Below the pieces are notes generated by a model. That model saw nothing but the letters and a program-made list of their open reading frames with translations, was not told the origin of the DNA and did not search any database. This document shows positions 10,783 through 20,848 of a stretch of DNA of 64,000 bases, piece by piece. Numbering within the stretch: position 1 is the first letter of the stretch; the number at the start of each line of letters is the position of its first letter. This DNA comes from Kingdonia uniflora (taxonomy: Eukaryota > Streptophyta > Magnoliopsida > Ranunculales > Circaeasteraceae), in the NCBI GenBank assembly GCA_014058105.1, contig JACGCM010000715.1:248001-312000 (forward strand). Reading direction: 5' to 3'. A program made the translations under genes and the position numbers.

Positions 10783-10940
10783 GAGTATATCCAGCAGGGT
10801 TTAAGTTTGGGTTAGGTTTGCAAACCCAAACTCACACTATTTGCCTCTCAGCAGAGTTATTTTGAGTGTAGGTTTGTTGAGCAGTTAATGTCAGAACCCA
10901 ACCGAGTTTAAGTAGCTCAAACTCAAAAAAAAAAAAATTT
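10783..10940. mobile_element. Left part of a MITE split by the Harbinger block
   Basis: The end GAGTATATCCAGCAGGGTTT with AAGTTTGGGT mirrors the end read on the minus strand from 17108 (GAGCATCTCTAGCAGCAAG with TTTAGTTTGGGT). The L1-A frame stops at each of these ends and continues on the other side. This half ends in an A-run where the Harbinger element begins. Confidence 0.7.
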
Positions 10941-10946
10941 GGCTGT

Positions 10947-10974
10947 GTTCCTTTTACCGCGCGGTAAAAAGAAC
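10947..10974. repeat. Palindromic left terminus of Harbinger element
   Basis: GTTCCTTTTACCGC is followed directly by GCGGTAAAAAGAAC, its near-exact reverse complement, giving a 28-bp hairpin at the very end of the element. Confidence 0.8.
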
Positions 10975-11061
10975 TCCTCCAATCTCAATTATTTCTCCTC
11001 AACACTCCCTATTATTTCTTCTCTCCCAAAACCATAGAGGAGAACCTCTATGCTCTCCCTA

Positions 11062-12552
11062 AATGGCAAACTCTAGCACCTCCAGTAATAACTCTACACT
11101 GTCGACCACATCCTCCAATAACCCACCTTCAACACCATTCGCTCAACACCCATCATCACAATTCACTCCATACCTCTACCACAACCAACCACAATATCAA
11201 CCTCAATTCCAATCATAGACCCTACCTTTTTTTACCATGTCGCAAGGGGATCCCAGTTATGGACAATATCAAAATCCATTTACACTCTCTCAACCGCAGC
11301 CTCAGACGTCTAACCCATACTATCAACCCTATCCACTCACTCAACCACAAGGTTTTTAACCTCCAAATTACTTTCAGAACTACCTATTCCATGGTGGATC
11401 TACTCAACACAGTCAAAGTGATGCAAATGCGTCAATACTTGTTGAAGTGGCGGCGCCCCAGAAAGAAAAGGAAAAGGAAGAAAGAAAATAGTACCCGCAA
11501 AATAAAGACAAGGCGTGCAAGTTCCAGAAGATGCTGAGTTTTTGGACGAGACGGATGATGGTGGACTGTATTATACGGATGTGGACTTTGCGTATCTCGC
11601 AAGGACGTGGGTAACAACTTCTATCCATATAATGGGCCGCACAAAGGGTTTCATTTTCTATTAAAAGGTCAATATTGCCTTTAACAGTGACCCCGAGTGC
11701 CCCACACGACGATCAAGTGGGTCGACCAAAGTTCAGTGGTATACCCTTAATGCACAATGTGTGATGTACAAGGGGATAGTTGCTCAAGAACGATTTTGGA
11801 ATAGCAGCAGGAAAACGAAAGAAGATCGGGTACGTTCTAATTTCCTTTAACTCAATTTCATTTATTTCTCAAGGATATACACGTTATTTATTTGTATTTG
11901 GTAATTTTGTGAATTGTAGGAAGACGATGCATACAAGATCTATCAAAGCTTGAATGGCGGCAATGACATCAAACACCGTGAAGCCTATAAGATTTTGGCG
12001 TGAGAACCGCAATGGGCCTACCTAAGGCATGATTGGTTAAACCATGCGGGAAATGTACCAAGAAATATAGCTAGGAAAACATCGGATAATTCTTCTCAGG
12101 GGAACTCGGTCAGATCAAACAATCTATCAGAAGACCCCGACGGACCACCTATACCTCAATCCGCGAGCCCAAATTCTAAATTAGATGGCTCGTTGTATGA
12201 GGGTGGATGCAGGCCCATCGGCCAAAAACTTTTTAGAAAGAATCTGCCAACACAAAAGGCATTAGATGGTATTGTTACATCTGGTAGCAGTATCCAAACA
12301 ATGTTGGATGAACTACGGTGGGAAAAGAGACAAGCAAAAGAAGAAAAGGAAAGAAGAAGAGCGGAAGCAAATCTACAATGGCAAGCCAAAATAGAATTAG
12401 AACAAGCAAAAGAAGATCGCAAAATCATGGATAAAGACCTGAGTAATCTTTCTGGACATGTATTGTAATACTATCTACAAAGGCAAGGGGAGGTCACGGA
12501 ACTTCTGGCCAATAGGGGCGAACCAGGTACTTCAAGTGGTGATGAAATATAA
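11062..12552 (+). pseudogene. Harbinger ORF1, Myb/SANT-like accessory protein
   Basis: From ATG at 11062 (MANSSTSSNN...) a Ser/Thr/Gln/Pro-rich N-terminus with YQPY-like repeats leads to a Myb/SANT-like part (DVDFAYLARTWVTTS near 11580-11620). A 90-bp intron with GT...AG ends at 11830-11919 follows, then EDAYKIYQSLNGGND. The C-terminal part (12193-12468) is a charged helix rich in Glu/Lys/Arg, as in NAM-associated C-terminal domains. ORF1 proteins of this superfamily bind DNA and assist the transposase. Breaks: stops at 11215, 11359 and 12466 and a frameshift near 11510-11530. Database relatives are often misnamed glutathione S-transferase T3-like. Confidence 0.8.
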
Positions 12553-12800
12553 TTTAACTTTACTGCATATAGAAGTTTTCTTTCCAATAATATAGTTTAC
12601 CTTTTAATAATGTAATCATTTGAATAATGTACTTTGCTATTGAAGAATACAATCTTGCTTTCGAAATGTTTATTTCCGATAATATTACGTTAAAACAAAT
12701 ATAAGATTAATACAATATCAAAAACTTGTTTAATAAACTTGTATGACTAAGAAGCATTAAATTATATCAAGAGCACGCAGATAATACAATAAATGGAGTA
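12553..12800. other. Convergent spacer between Harbinger ORF1 and transposase
   Basis: AT-rich 3' flanks of the two convergent genes. No gene or element is seen; AATAAA-like signals are plentiful but cannot be ranked. Confidence 0.5.
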
Positions 12801-14122
12801 CTAGGTTTGAAGATTTCCCTTCACGGCCCACAAATGCTCGATTAGATCATCATTTTGATCGAAGTGCAGTTCTCGACTTCGAATGCAGTTCATTTTCAAT
12901 ATAAAAGATTCTCTCGCGTTCGTGTACAAAATGGAACCGTTCGCCATCAATGGTTGAGGGATTGTCCAAATTGTAATCTAAGTATGAAAGGAATGAACCT
13001 CGTTCCTCTTTAACGATCATATTATGCATTATCACGCACGCCTTCATGACATTGTTCAAAACCTCGGGTTTTCACAATTTAACCATATTTTTTACAACAT
13101 TGAACCGAGATTGTAAAATCCCAAATTCCCGTTCTACATCTTTTCAGCAACTTTCTTGTTGTTGAGCAAAAAAAAAATTGTTTCGCTGTAACCGGATTGG
13201 ATATGGTTTGGACAAGTGTTCTCCATTTTGGGAACATGCCACCCGTTAGGTAATATCCCATATTATAAGCTTTTCTGGCAATTGTGTAATTCCAAGGCGG
13301 GGCAATACTATCGGCCAGGTCGATAAAAAGATGTAATTGTTGCAGGACATTGATATTATTGTTCGACCCTGGTAACCTAAAAAAAGTATGCCAAATCCAA
13401 TGGTCGTGTGAAGCTACCACTTTAAGAATTAGTGTGGCCTTGGGGTAATAACCAGTAAATTGACTGTGCCAAGCTATATGATAATTTTTCCTTATCCAAT
13501 GCATGCAATCAAGGCTTCCTATCATGCCGAGAATCCCCGTGATTCCCTTATCGCTTTTAACCTTTTGACGTTGGCCGCGCTTAGTGCTCGAAGATATTCC
13601 TTGCCAAAAATTTGTATAACTGCAACAAAAAACTTTTCCACATATAACAAAGTTGTGTTTTCTCCTATTTGGATATACTCGTCAAAAAGATCTGCCGCAA
13701 CACCGTAGCTTAGGAAACGTAGTACTGCGACTACCTTTTGGTACGGTGATAACCCTATAGTACTAAGTTGTTAAGTTTTTGGACAAGGTAATGATCATGT
13801 GCAACGACTGTATCGAATATACGCATAAACATTTTTCTACTTATACAAAAATGTCGCCAAAATTTATGTGGCTTATATGTGTAATTCAGCTTGAAGTAGT
13901 CCCGTATAATGCTGTAATGCCTCAATGGGTGATCTCGCTTCTTTTTCTTATCCTTACGGACCATGACACTCCCACCGTGACTCGAAGTTGCATCATCTAC
14001 TACTAGGTTTATTGTAGTTTGGTGTAGAATGCAAATTCACAATCAAAGATAAGATCGCTAGAGGAGGACAACGATACACTTGGAGGATCACCAATGGATG
14101 AATCGGATGATGAAGAAGACAT
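12801..14122 (-). pseudogene. Harbinger DDE transposase (DDE_Tnp_4 type), broken
   Basis: The minus strand reads from MSSSSSDSS (ATG at 14122) through HFCISRKMFMRIFDTVVAHD to the catalytic domain in 13525-13079. There GSLDCMHWIRKNYHIAWHSQ carries the first catalytic Asp and LPGSNNNINVL follows. The second catalytic Asp, normally in the motif YYLADGIYP, is Gly here (YYLTGGMFP). The end is DDLIEHLWAVKGNLQT and stop at 12801-12803. Frames change near 14010, 13755 and 13150, so it is broken, and the missing Asp would make it inactive anyway. The protein would cut and paste elements with GGCTGTG-type ends and TWA targets. Confidence 0.85.
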
Positions 14123-14251
14123 TTGAGGCTGTGGAGTGGAGAAAAGGGTATAATACCAGATGGCGATCACGTTTCCAATCGAAGAAAGAAGTTTAAAAGG
14201 GAGAAGTGTAAAAGTGTAAAAGGGGGAAGAAGATATGGATCTTGGAAATCT

Positions 14252-14305
14252 GAGATTTGACGGTGAAAAGAACACCTCGCGGTATTCATTTTACCGCCAA
14301 ATCTC
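14252..14305. repeat. Hairpin of Harbinger-type termini
   Basis: GAGATTTGACGGTGAAAA (14252) and TTTTACCGCCAAATCTC (ending 14305) are near-exact reverse complements around a 19-bp centre that itself holds AACACCTCGCGG. It looks like two termini head to head, or the subterminal hairpin of one element. Confidence 0.65.
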
Positions 14306-14310
14306 TGATT

Positions 14311-14440
14311 CTATTCGAATAGGCACAAAGTCTATTCGAATAAAACAGCTCAGTACAAATTATATTCGAACAAAATTTGGTTCTATTCGAATAAAACTGC
14401 TCAGTGCCAAATTGGTTTTTTCAATGTCTATTCGAATAGA
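14311..14440. promoter_or_regulatory. TTCGAA array B, between Harbinger transposase and PMD gene
   Basis: Five exact TTCGAA sites, mostly CTATTCGAATA, occur within 130 bp. It is about 190 bp upstream of the minus-strand transposase ATG and about 230 bp beyond the 3' end of the PMD gene, just outside the terminus-like hairpin. No TATA box is close, so its role is less clear than in the LTRs. Confidence 0.45.
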
Positions 14441-14451
14441 CATTGAAAAAA
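14416..14451. repeat. Perfect 36-bp palindrome centred on TTCGAA
   Basis: The 18 bases 14416-14433 (TTTTTTCAATGTCTATTC) are followed by their exact reverse complement to 14451. The centre is a TTCGAA site, the last of array B. Confidence 0.95.
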
Positions 14452-14669
14452 CTTACTCAAAAACAAAAAAACTTCAGTCAATTTCAACATTAGATAGTCA
14501 TGTCTAATGAACACCACATAAACTCTCCCAAAAGCCATTCTAGCTAAACTACATCATGGGACTACAAAAAATAAATAATGGGATACAACACACAAATACG
14601 AGAGAATAAGTACTAGTAGTTATAGCTAAGTTTCTACATCATCTACAAAAACATCAAAAATACTTATAT

Positions 14670-16850
14670 CTACTCAGAATTATCTCTAGTACTGCCTCCC
14701 CTGGCTCGCGGACCAGATCCACGCTGCCTTGTCCATGCGCCACCTCCAGCGGGTAGTGGCACCACTCGTACATCACGCCCCTTCCTCATATGTAGGTCCT
14801 GAACATGACAAAGAAAATTTATAAATATTTTGGCAAAATAAATATGACATTAATAAAAAATAATTAAATAAATACATTACTAACATGCGTATATAGTCGG
14901 TCGTCTACACTGTCCAAGTGACTCCTCAGAGTAGCTAACTTATCAGTCAACTCCTGAAGCCTCTGGGCATCCCGTGCAGACTCAGCAAGGCAAAGTCGCC
15001 GCATACCATGAGTCAGGTGCCACAGCTCCTCTGTGTCGTAGGAGGAAGATATGGGTGGTGGGTTCCTCAAGTGGGCGACGGAGAGCATCTCACGCCTCTC
15101 TGTCCACTCCATGTACCACCCCAGGTCTCGCCCCTCTGCCTCGCCAGGCAAGCTGAAGTCCTGAGACAAGCTATGAACTGATACTGACGTAACCACCATG
15201 GGTGTAATACCAGCTCTAAGTGCAGTGGGTCCAAACATATCTATATTCCCCATCCTCTGGGAATCTGTCAACATGTGCCTACCTCTGAAGTTTGTTCAGG
15301 CCGTTATGAAGTGTAAGTCTCTCGCTCCTCCCCTATCACAAACTGCTCACAGTCAAGGAACCCAGCTTGCCTCATCCCCTATAAAGTCGTTAAACTAATA
15401 TGTGGCAACATGCTAAGCGAAGGATCCAAAGGAATATGCGCCTTGCCATTCAACTGCCTCCAGCATCTATCCTCCAAGTAATATTCACAGTTTCCATTTG
15501 ATACTTGAAATGGCATCCTCTTACGGGATAGAAGTTTTATAGTCAGTATGTCCTCTATCTCAGACACTGCAGAATCTAGCCAAGGCTCTCAGGTGATCGT
15601 CTCAATAGTGCGGTGGCCAATATGGTATCTACCTAGCATAAACAAATTGCATGCCTGGCCATTTGTTTTCTTCATGTTCCCCATCTCCCATACTCTGAGG
15701 CGCGGATAGGCCGTATACTTAACATCTTCCTTGACAATAGGGTGACCAACCCCACAATACTCGTAGAACCAATACTGCATTTTGGAACAACATAAAAAAC
15801 AATTATATATTATATTTAAGAAATTTATTAGAAAACATTTGATTTGTAACTTGTAAAGAAAAAGTGTTAGTGTACCGTCAGAAGTTAGGAAAATCCAGTG
15901 ATAACACCCCCGGTGGTAACTGCGGTATCCAAACCATGGTACATGGAAGCAAAAAATAGTAGAACCCCAGTCATATTGGGCAGCCTCGTCCAAATCGGCC
16001 ACGGCCGCAAGATATCCAAGCAGGACGGTGTCGTTGACCATTTGGAACCACAAATATCCCATCATGAAGAGGATAAAAGTACGAGCAATAGTAATATCAT
16101 CCTCCTGATCAGCTACGATGGTCAAGTACATCCTCAAATGTGAAATGCTAACGTTCCCACTCTTTATATTGTTGGACTTAATATTGGGGAGCAATTGCCT
16201 CGCATTGGATAATACACTCCATACGTCGTCATAGAGCACCTGGGTCAGATATCAACCAATTGATAATGATATCAGCATTGTGAAATCTAATGGCGTGACC
16301 CCTATCTCCACACATGGGAACAGAAAAATGTGCGTGGTCGGCCACCAACGCTCTATAAGCGCCTGAATTAGCTGATTATCTGAATTGCCCAAGCGTATAT
16401 TCATAAACTACCCGAATATATTCACCAAGGCATCCCTTATAGGTAAAATTGTGGAATTCTCCTTCCACACTTTGATCACCGTAGTGAATGTGTCGTGCAC
16501 CCGCATTGAATCCCGATTCTGTTCATTGGAGCATTTTGTCAAACACTTGATTTATGGAAATAACGAATTCACAATTACACTAAAACTTACTGTGAGTTCC
16601 TTTCCCGTGTAATTGATATGACTGACGACGTCTGGTAGTTGGGTAATACACCTCTATGGGAAGTTTTCTTGGGTTGGGTTTGGTATAGATTGGGTTTGTT
16701 GGACATCTTCAAATTCTACTCACTTATTCTTCCTTCTAAACCTCGAGCGAGTTACGGCTCACTATGGATCTCTTGTCACTCTAAACCTGGGATAGTACTG
16801 AGGTGTGGGTCTTCCTCTGGCATCTGCATTTTAATTTTGTTGGAATCAAA
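14670..16850 (-). pseudogene. Plant mobile domain (PMD/MAIN-like) gene, broken
   Basis: The minus strand encodes a protein like the PMD proteins linked with plant transposons (often named serine/threonine phosphatase 7 long form). Seen in order: ALIERWWPTTHIFLFPC (about 16320), the PMD core with ARTFILFMMGYLWFQ and LGYLAAVADLDEAAQYDWGS (16130-15960), YWFYEYCGVGHPIVKEDVK (15770), CNLFMLGRYHIGHRTIETIT (15640), YYLEDRCWRQL, a helical tail and a Gly/Arg-rich end (RGSGPRARGGS). The stop is at 14670-14672. Two introns with GT...AG ends, 15775-15875 and 14799-14884, restore the family sequence across them. Stops (for example 15587 and 15379) and a shift near 15275 break it. PMD proteins occur in MULEs and as host MAIN/MAIL genes; no enzymatic role is shown here. 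Confidence 0.75.
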
Positions 16851-16940
16851 AAAAAATTACCTTCAATTTTGAGAGAGAGCAAGAAGTAAAATGTGTAGAA
16901 TAGTCAAGTTGGGTTATAAAATTAACAAACAGTTAAAGCG

Positions 16941-16979
16941 GCAGTAAAAGGAACACCGCACGGTATTTTGATCTCTTCC
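16941..16979. repeat. Right Harbinger-type terminus beyond the PMD gene
   Basis: GCAGTAAAAGGAACACCGC is the reverse complement, with few changes, of the left terminus around TGTTCCTTTTACCGC at 10946. It suggests that 10941-16979, including the PMD gene, may once have moved as one unit. Confidence 0.55.
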
Positions 16980-17108
16980 AAATTAAAAAAAAAATACACG
17001 TCAACAACTCCAACTGGCTGCTGGGAGAGGTCGGGTATGGGTTTGGGTTTTTTATAGTCCCCCTATCAGAGCCCACACCCAAACTAAAACTTGCTGCTAG
17101 AGATGCTC
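16980..17108. mobile_element. Right part of the split MITE
   Basis: The second half of the MITE described at 10783. On the minus strand it starts GAGCATCTCTAGCAGCAAG at 17108 and is followed by an inverted copy of the TTTAGTTTGGG subterminal sequence. The presumed 3-bp targets are TGC and TGA on the minus strand, which differ at one base. Confidence 0.65.
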
Positions 17109-17716
17109 GCAGGACCAGGTCAATAAGAAAGGAAGGAAGAGCCCAGTTATGAAGCCAAAATAGCACTTCAACACCATTTTCAAGACACCATTGTGTACTT
17201 TTTTAATAATATCTCAACCCTTAATGATACCCCACTAAACAGCAGAACTATGAGAGTTTGCAATAGTGTGGAAAAATGAAAAGGAATTAAGATACTTACT
17301 TTTAATGACCTGAATCCTAAGAGCATTGGTATCGTCAGTGAGAATCTTCCACCCAATCTTAGTCATTGAAGCGAGATTGACAAAAGTAGCATCATGAAAC
17401 CCTAAACCCCCATTTGCCTTAGATTGACTGACTTTAAACCAACTAACCTTCTACATATGGTGACCATCAATATTAGAATTCCAAAGAAAATTTTGATGAG
17501 CTTGATCAATAACCTTTCGGACATGAGCAGGGAGCAAAAAGGCGGTCATAAAATATTGTGGCATTGCACTAATAACCTCTTTCAAGAGAGTAAGTATGCT
17601 CGCCAAAGTGAGAGTTTTAGTTTTCCACCTAGAAAATTTACTTCTCACCTTAGCCACCACATCAGCAAAAGTAGTAGTTGTAACTTTATCTTGAATAAGT
17701 GGAGGGCCAAGATATT
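17109..17716 (-). pseudogene. L1-A reverse transcriptase, C-terminal part
   Basis: The minus strand reads LGPPLIQDKV, then FADVVAKVRSKFSRWKTKTL, ILTLLKEVISAMPQYFMTAF, HQNFLWNSNIDGHHM and later ANGGLGFHDATFVNLAS, the thumb and connection part of plant L1 RT. At 17109 it breaks off at the MITE, in GVEVLFWLHNWALP. At 17716 it is cut by a solo LTR. Removing the LTR gives the normal CDKYLGPP sequence. Scattered stops are present. Confidence 0.8.
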
Positions 17717-18097
17717 TGATGTAAACTAATTACGCGGAAGCCAATAATCAAGAAAAACACCAATTTTAACAAAAAGAATTAGGTTTGTGAGGAACCCTAA
17801 TTTTATTAATTAGAACATTGTTCTGAATAAGACTACTTTAACTGAATTAACTATATTAACTAACTAAGAAACAAATAACCTAGACCTCCTCTTTTATAGA
17901 ACACAAGGGGAGTTAGAATTTGGAACCCTAATTTTAATTGAAATAGAATTCTACTTAAACTGGGAAATTGCTAATAACCTAGGTTGGTACTCTCCAACAA
18001 GGCTTAAGTTAAAGACCAAAATACAAAGTATTAAAAACATTAAATAAAGATAGGTGGTACGGTAGGTAAGCGATCCTATGAGAGATGCGCCACATTA
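17717..18097 (-). mobile_element. Solo LTR, 381 bp, in L1-A
   Basis: The ends TGATGT and ACATTA form the usual LTR-type inverted ends (ACATCA with one change). ATATT flanks both sides (17712-17716 and 18098-18102). Removing the LTR and one TSD restores the L1 codons for CDKYLG. The minus strand shows a TATA box in CTATAAAAGAGGAGG near 17895, so the LTR probably points left. No TTCGAA array is present. No internal region remains, so recombination between two LTRs is likely. Confidence 0.85.
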
Positions 18098-18102
18098 ATA
18101 TT

Positions 18103-19337
18103 TATCACATACAATCATATGAGGAATACCTAGCTAGAAAAGAAGAGCTTGTTGCTTAGCCCGAATGTTCTTTGAGAACGCAACTGTGCACTTAGCCAAA
18201 TTAAAATGTTGCCCTAAATAATTCTCATACTGATAAAGAATCAAAGTGATCTCTTTACACATCTGGGGAGTAGCTTTTGCAAAAATCAAGCAATCATCAG
18301 CAAACATTAAATGTCAAATCTTAGGACCACCTCTAGAAGCTCGAACGCCAAGGTTCTTAATCAAATGCATTTGATTGTCCAACATTCTGGAAAGCACCTC
18401 AACACAAAGAATGAATAAGTAAGGTGAGAGAGGACCCCCTTGCCTAAGGCCTTTGGAATGATAGAAAATTGGTGGAGGAGTGCCATTAGCCAAAATAGCA
18501 TAAGAGGTGGAAGAAACGCATTCCATGACCAACTTGTCCTAATAATCAACAAAACCATGATGTCTCAAATACTCAACCAAGAAAGACCAGTTTAATCTGT
18601 CATAAGCATCTCCATGTCAAGCTTGATACTCATCCAACTTGAAGCTCCTTTTTATGTTTAAAAGAAGACATAATCTCATTGGCGATAATGACATTATCAA
18701 CAATTTGTCTTTTAGACACAAATGCATCCTAGACAGGAGACACCAATTTGAGTAATAATTTTATAAACTGTGTTGCAAAGACTAATTGGCCTGAAATGAG
18801 TAACTTGAGTGGGAACCGCAGTCTTTGGGATCAAGACAATGAAGGTTTTATTAATCTCCTTGAGAAGCCTGCCAGAATGAAAAAATTCTTGAATTGTAGC
18901 AGACACATCAGATTAAACTTCCTTCAAAAAGATTTGAAAGAAAAGACCGAGAAGCCCATCTGGACCAGGAGTTTTAAGAGGAAACATTTGACTAACAGCA
19001 AGAACAATTTCATCCTGGGTTAAAGGAGCACATAAGCAGAAGTTATCAACATCAGTGATTAAAGGAGGAAGAAGATCCAAGATTTTAGTAATGGAAGCCT
19101 GAGCAAAGGAAAACCGGGGTTTAAAGTGATCCTCCAATAGATTCATGATACTATCTTGAGTATCAATCCAAAGGCCATTGGCCTCCTGTAATCTGTTAAT
19201 TTTATTCTTGACTCTCCGTACCAAATTGGTGGTATAAAAATATTTGTTATTGCGGTCACCACAACTCAACCAGAGAGCGCGTGATTTTTGAGCCTATAAT
19301 AATTGTTAATCAAATAGAATATTCTCCAATTTGTAAG
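18103..19337 (-). pseudogene. L1-A reverse transcriptase, palm and fingers
   Basis: The minus strand gives the classical L1 RT order: [14 protein letters not shown] and [10 protein letters not shown] (19270-19190), [11 protein letters not shown] (18970), FIVLIPKT then HFRPISLCNTVYKII (18880-18760), GLRQGGPLSPYLFILC (18450-18400), and the catalytic FADD in HLMFADDCLIFAKA (about 18265-18310). Both Asp of the active site are kept. Stops occur, for example in KI*HLMFADD and just after the copia joint. The N-terminal endonuclease lies 26 kb away at 45707, beyond the copia. RT copies L1 RNA at the nicked target. Confidence 0.85.
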
Positions 19338-20416
19338 TGAAATTTCTAATCACTTGAGATTAACCAATTTCAATTAATTTCGGTCTAACACGAAAGGACT
19401 GAATTCCATTAAATTAATGGTCTAACCTTAACCTAATTCAAATTGATTCGATTATCTAATGTCAACAAGAAATTAAAATTTAGACACAAGATCAAAGATT
19501 TTTAACTCTGTGGAAAACCTTTCCCGGGTGAAAAACCCACAGGTCACTGTCGAATCACCCGACAGCTAAACAATCTACTATTGAAAACCAATTACAAGAG
19601 TTTAATTACTTACAGACTCGATAAGTACATCCCATGGTTACCTTTCTTCTAATTAAGCTTCTTGCAATCGATTATATATTCCCGCAATGCCTCACTCTAA
19701 TCTCTCATCGAAGCATTCGATATTGAATCCCACAAGTTTTTCAAATCATGATTTAGGTTTCTTGATCAATGATTGATTTAAGCTTGAGTTGCTAGTTCTC
19801 TCTTGAATCTCTCAAAGAAAAACTTCCATCTCTCAAAAATACAAGCCCTTAAAAAATAGGTTTTCAAAAAATTGAGTTATGAGAAAAGAAAAATGGTCTT
19901 ATATAGAAAAATAATAAACCCAACCCCTGCCCAAATAGAAACAAAATCAATTCGAATAAAACAATTATTATTCAAATACATCAAAAATGTATTCAAACAA
20001 ATAAAGGCCTGAGGCAATTTGCTCGAATAGAGAAAGAGTATATTCGAAATAAACAAGTTTTATTCGAATAGAGAAAAATCCTATTCGAACAACAAGTTCC
20101 CAAAAAAAATATTTGAACCGAGAAATAGTCTATTCGAATACATATTGTTCTGAGACAAAATATTTGAATACATACTAAATTTTATTCGAATAATCTCTTA
20201 TTCGAACAGAGCAAAAGCCTATTCGAATAGATACCTGATTTTCCCAAAAAGGACGTCACTTTCTTTACATATTTTATAGAATACTACGGGCATGACATTT
20301 AGAGCAATGAGATAGAAACCCACTTCCCTGTTCAATGTTAGCCCAGCTGTAGTCACTCCATGTGCACTTGGTGACGACGGATAACAACGAGGTTGTGCTG
20401 ATACCTATTCTAGACA
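19338..20416 (-). repeat. 3' LTR of the Sirevirus-like copia
   Basis: This 1079-bp repeat begins TGAAATTTCTAATC and ends CTAGACA. It matches 44626-45706 along its whole length in the same direction. Outside bases are GTAAG at left and CTAAA at the far right, which share only TAA, so the 5-bp TSD has decayed or never matched. It holds a TTCGAA array and, on the minus strand, a TATA box in CTATATAAGAC (about 19897-19907). Confidence 0.92.
19950..20230. promoter_or_regulatory. TTCGAA array C in copia 3' LTR
   Basis: About eight exact TTCGAA sites and five variants (TTCAAA, TTTGAA, CTCGAA) are spaced 15-40 bp apart. On the element's strand they lie directly upstream of its TATA box. Several variants align with exact sites in the other LTR, the differences being C to T or G to A at the central CpG. 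Confidence 0.55.
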
Positions 20417-20848
20417 CTAAACCGTTCATATTCAAAATAGAGAATTCATAAGACAAAAATTACTTAACTGGTTTACCTGTCAGGAGCATCCCTCCCCCTT
20501 TTTGGCAAAGAAGAATAAAAGGTAAGCAAACAAAGCAAAGATGAAAGAGAAACCATATGAGAAACGCCAAAATGTATAACAGTTATGGAAGAAGTAAAAT
20601 CATGGAATATGATAATCTTATATCAGAAACTGTTAGAGCATCCATGCTAAAAGAAACTGTTAATACATCGCATATCCAAAAGTGACTTCCAAAATTGAAT
20701 ATACACGCAGTAAAGATAGCATAATCTAAAACAGTCAGAGATTGGTGAAAATTACAAAAGAAAATCACTCTAAAGAGAATTAGATGACTCAAGGACATAT
20801 CAAACCTAAGACTGCTCATCTAGATCTAGAACGGAAGGACCACTCGAC
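20417..20848 (-). other. Copia 3' region: end of ORF3, polypurine tract
   Basis: The right end (20819-20843) is the last piece of the copia ORF3, GPSVLDLDE, cut off by the gypsy. A purine run, AAAAAGGGGGAGGGA on the minus strand (about 20485-20505), precedes the LTR by roughly 75 bp and suits a Sirevirus-type polypurine tract. The rest is AT-rich and non-coding. The last five bases, TCGAC at 20844-20848, are the left TSD of the gypsy. Confidence 0.6.

Larger units (their letters stand above)
10941..14279 (+). mobile_element. PIF/Harbinger transposon (ORF1 plus transposase)
   Basis: The left end is GGCTGTGTTCCTTTTACC. A related sequence in inverse orientation, GGTGAAAAGAACACC, lies at 14262-14276 just past the transposase start. 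Between them are the two genes of an autonomous plant Harbinger, convergent on each other: the Myb-like ORF1 on the plus strand and the DDE transposase on the minus strand. About 3.3 kb is a usual size. A third terminus-like sequence at 16941-16959 allows a larger unit (10941 to about 16979) that includes the plant-mobile-domain gene. No clean 3-bp TSD is visible for either choice. Confidence 0.7.

Noticed and set aside
11062..12552. Glutathione S-transferase T3-like gene
   Set aside because: The similarity that gives rise to this name is to Harbinger ORF1 proteins; no GST fold motif is seen and the neighbour is a Harbinger transposase.
14670..16850. Serine/threonine phosphatase 7 long form gene
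   Set aside because: That database name is a misnomer for PMD proteins; no phosphatase motif (GDxHG, GDxVDRG, GNH) is seen.
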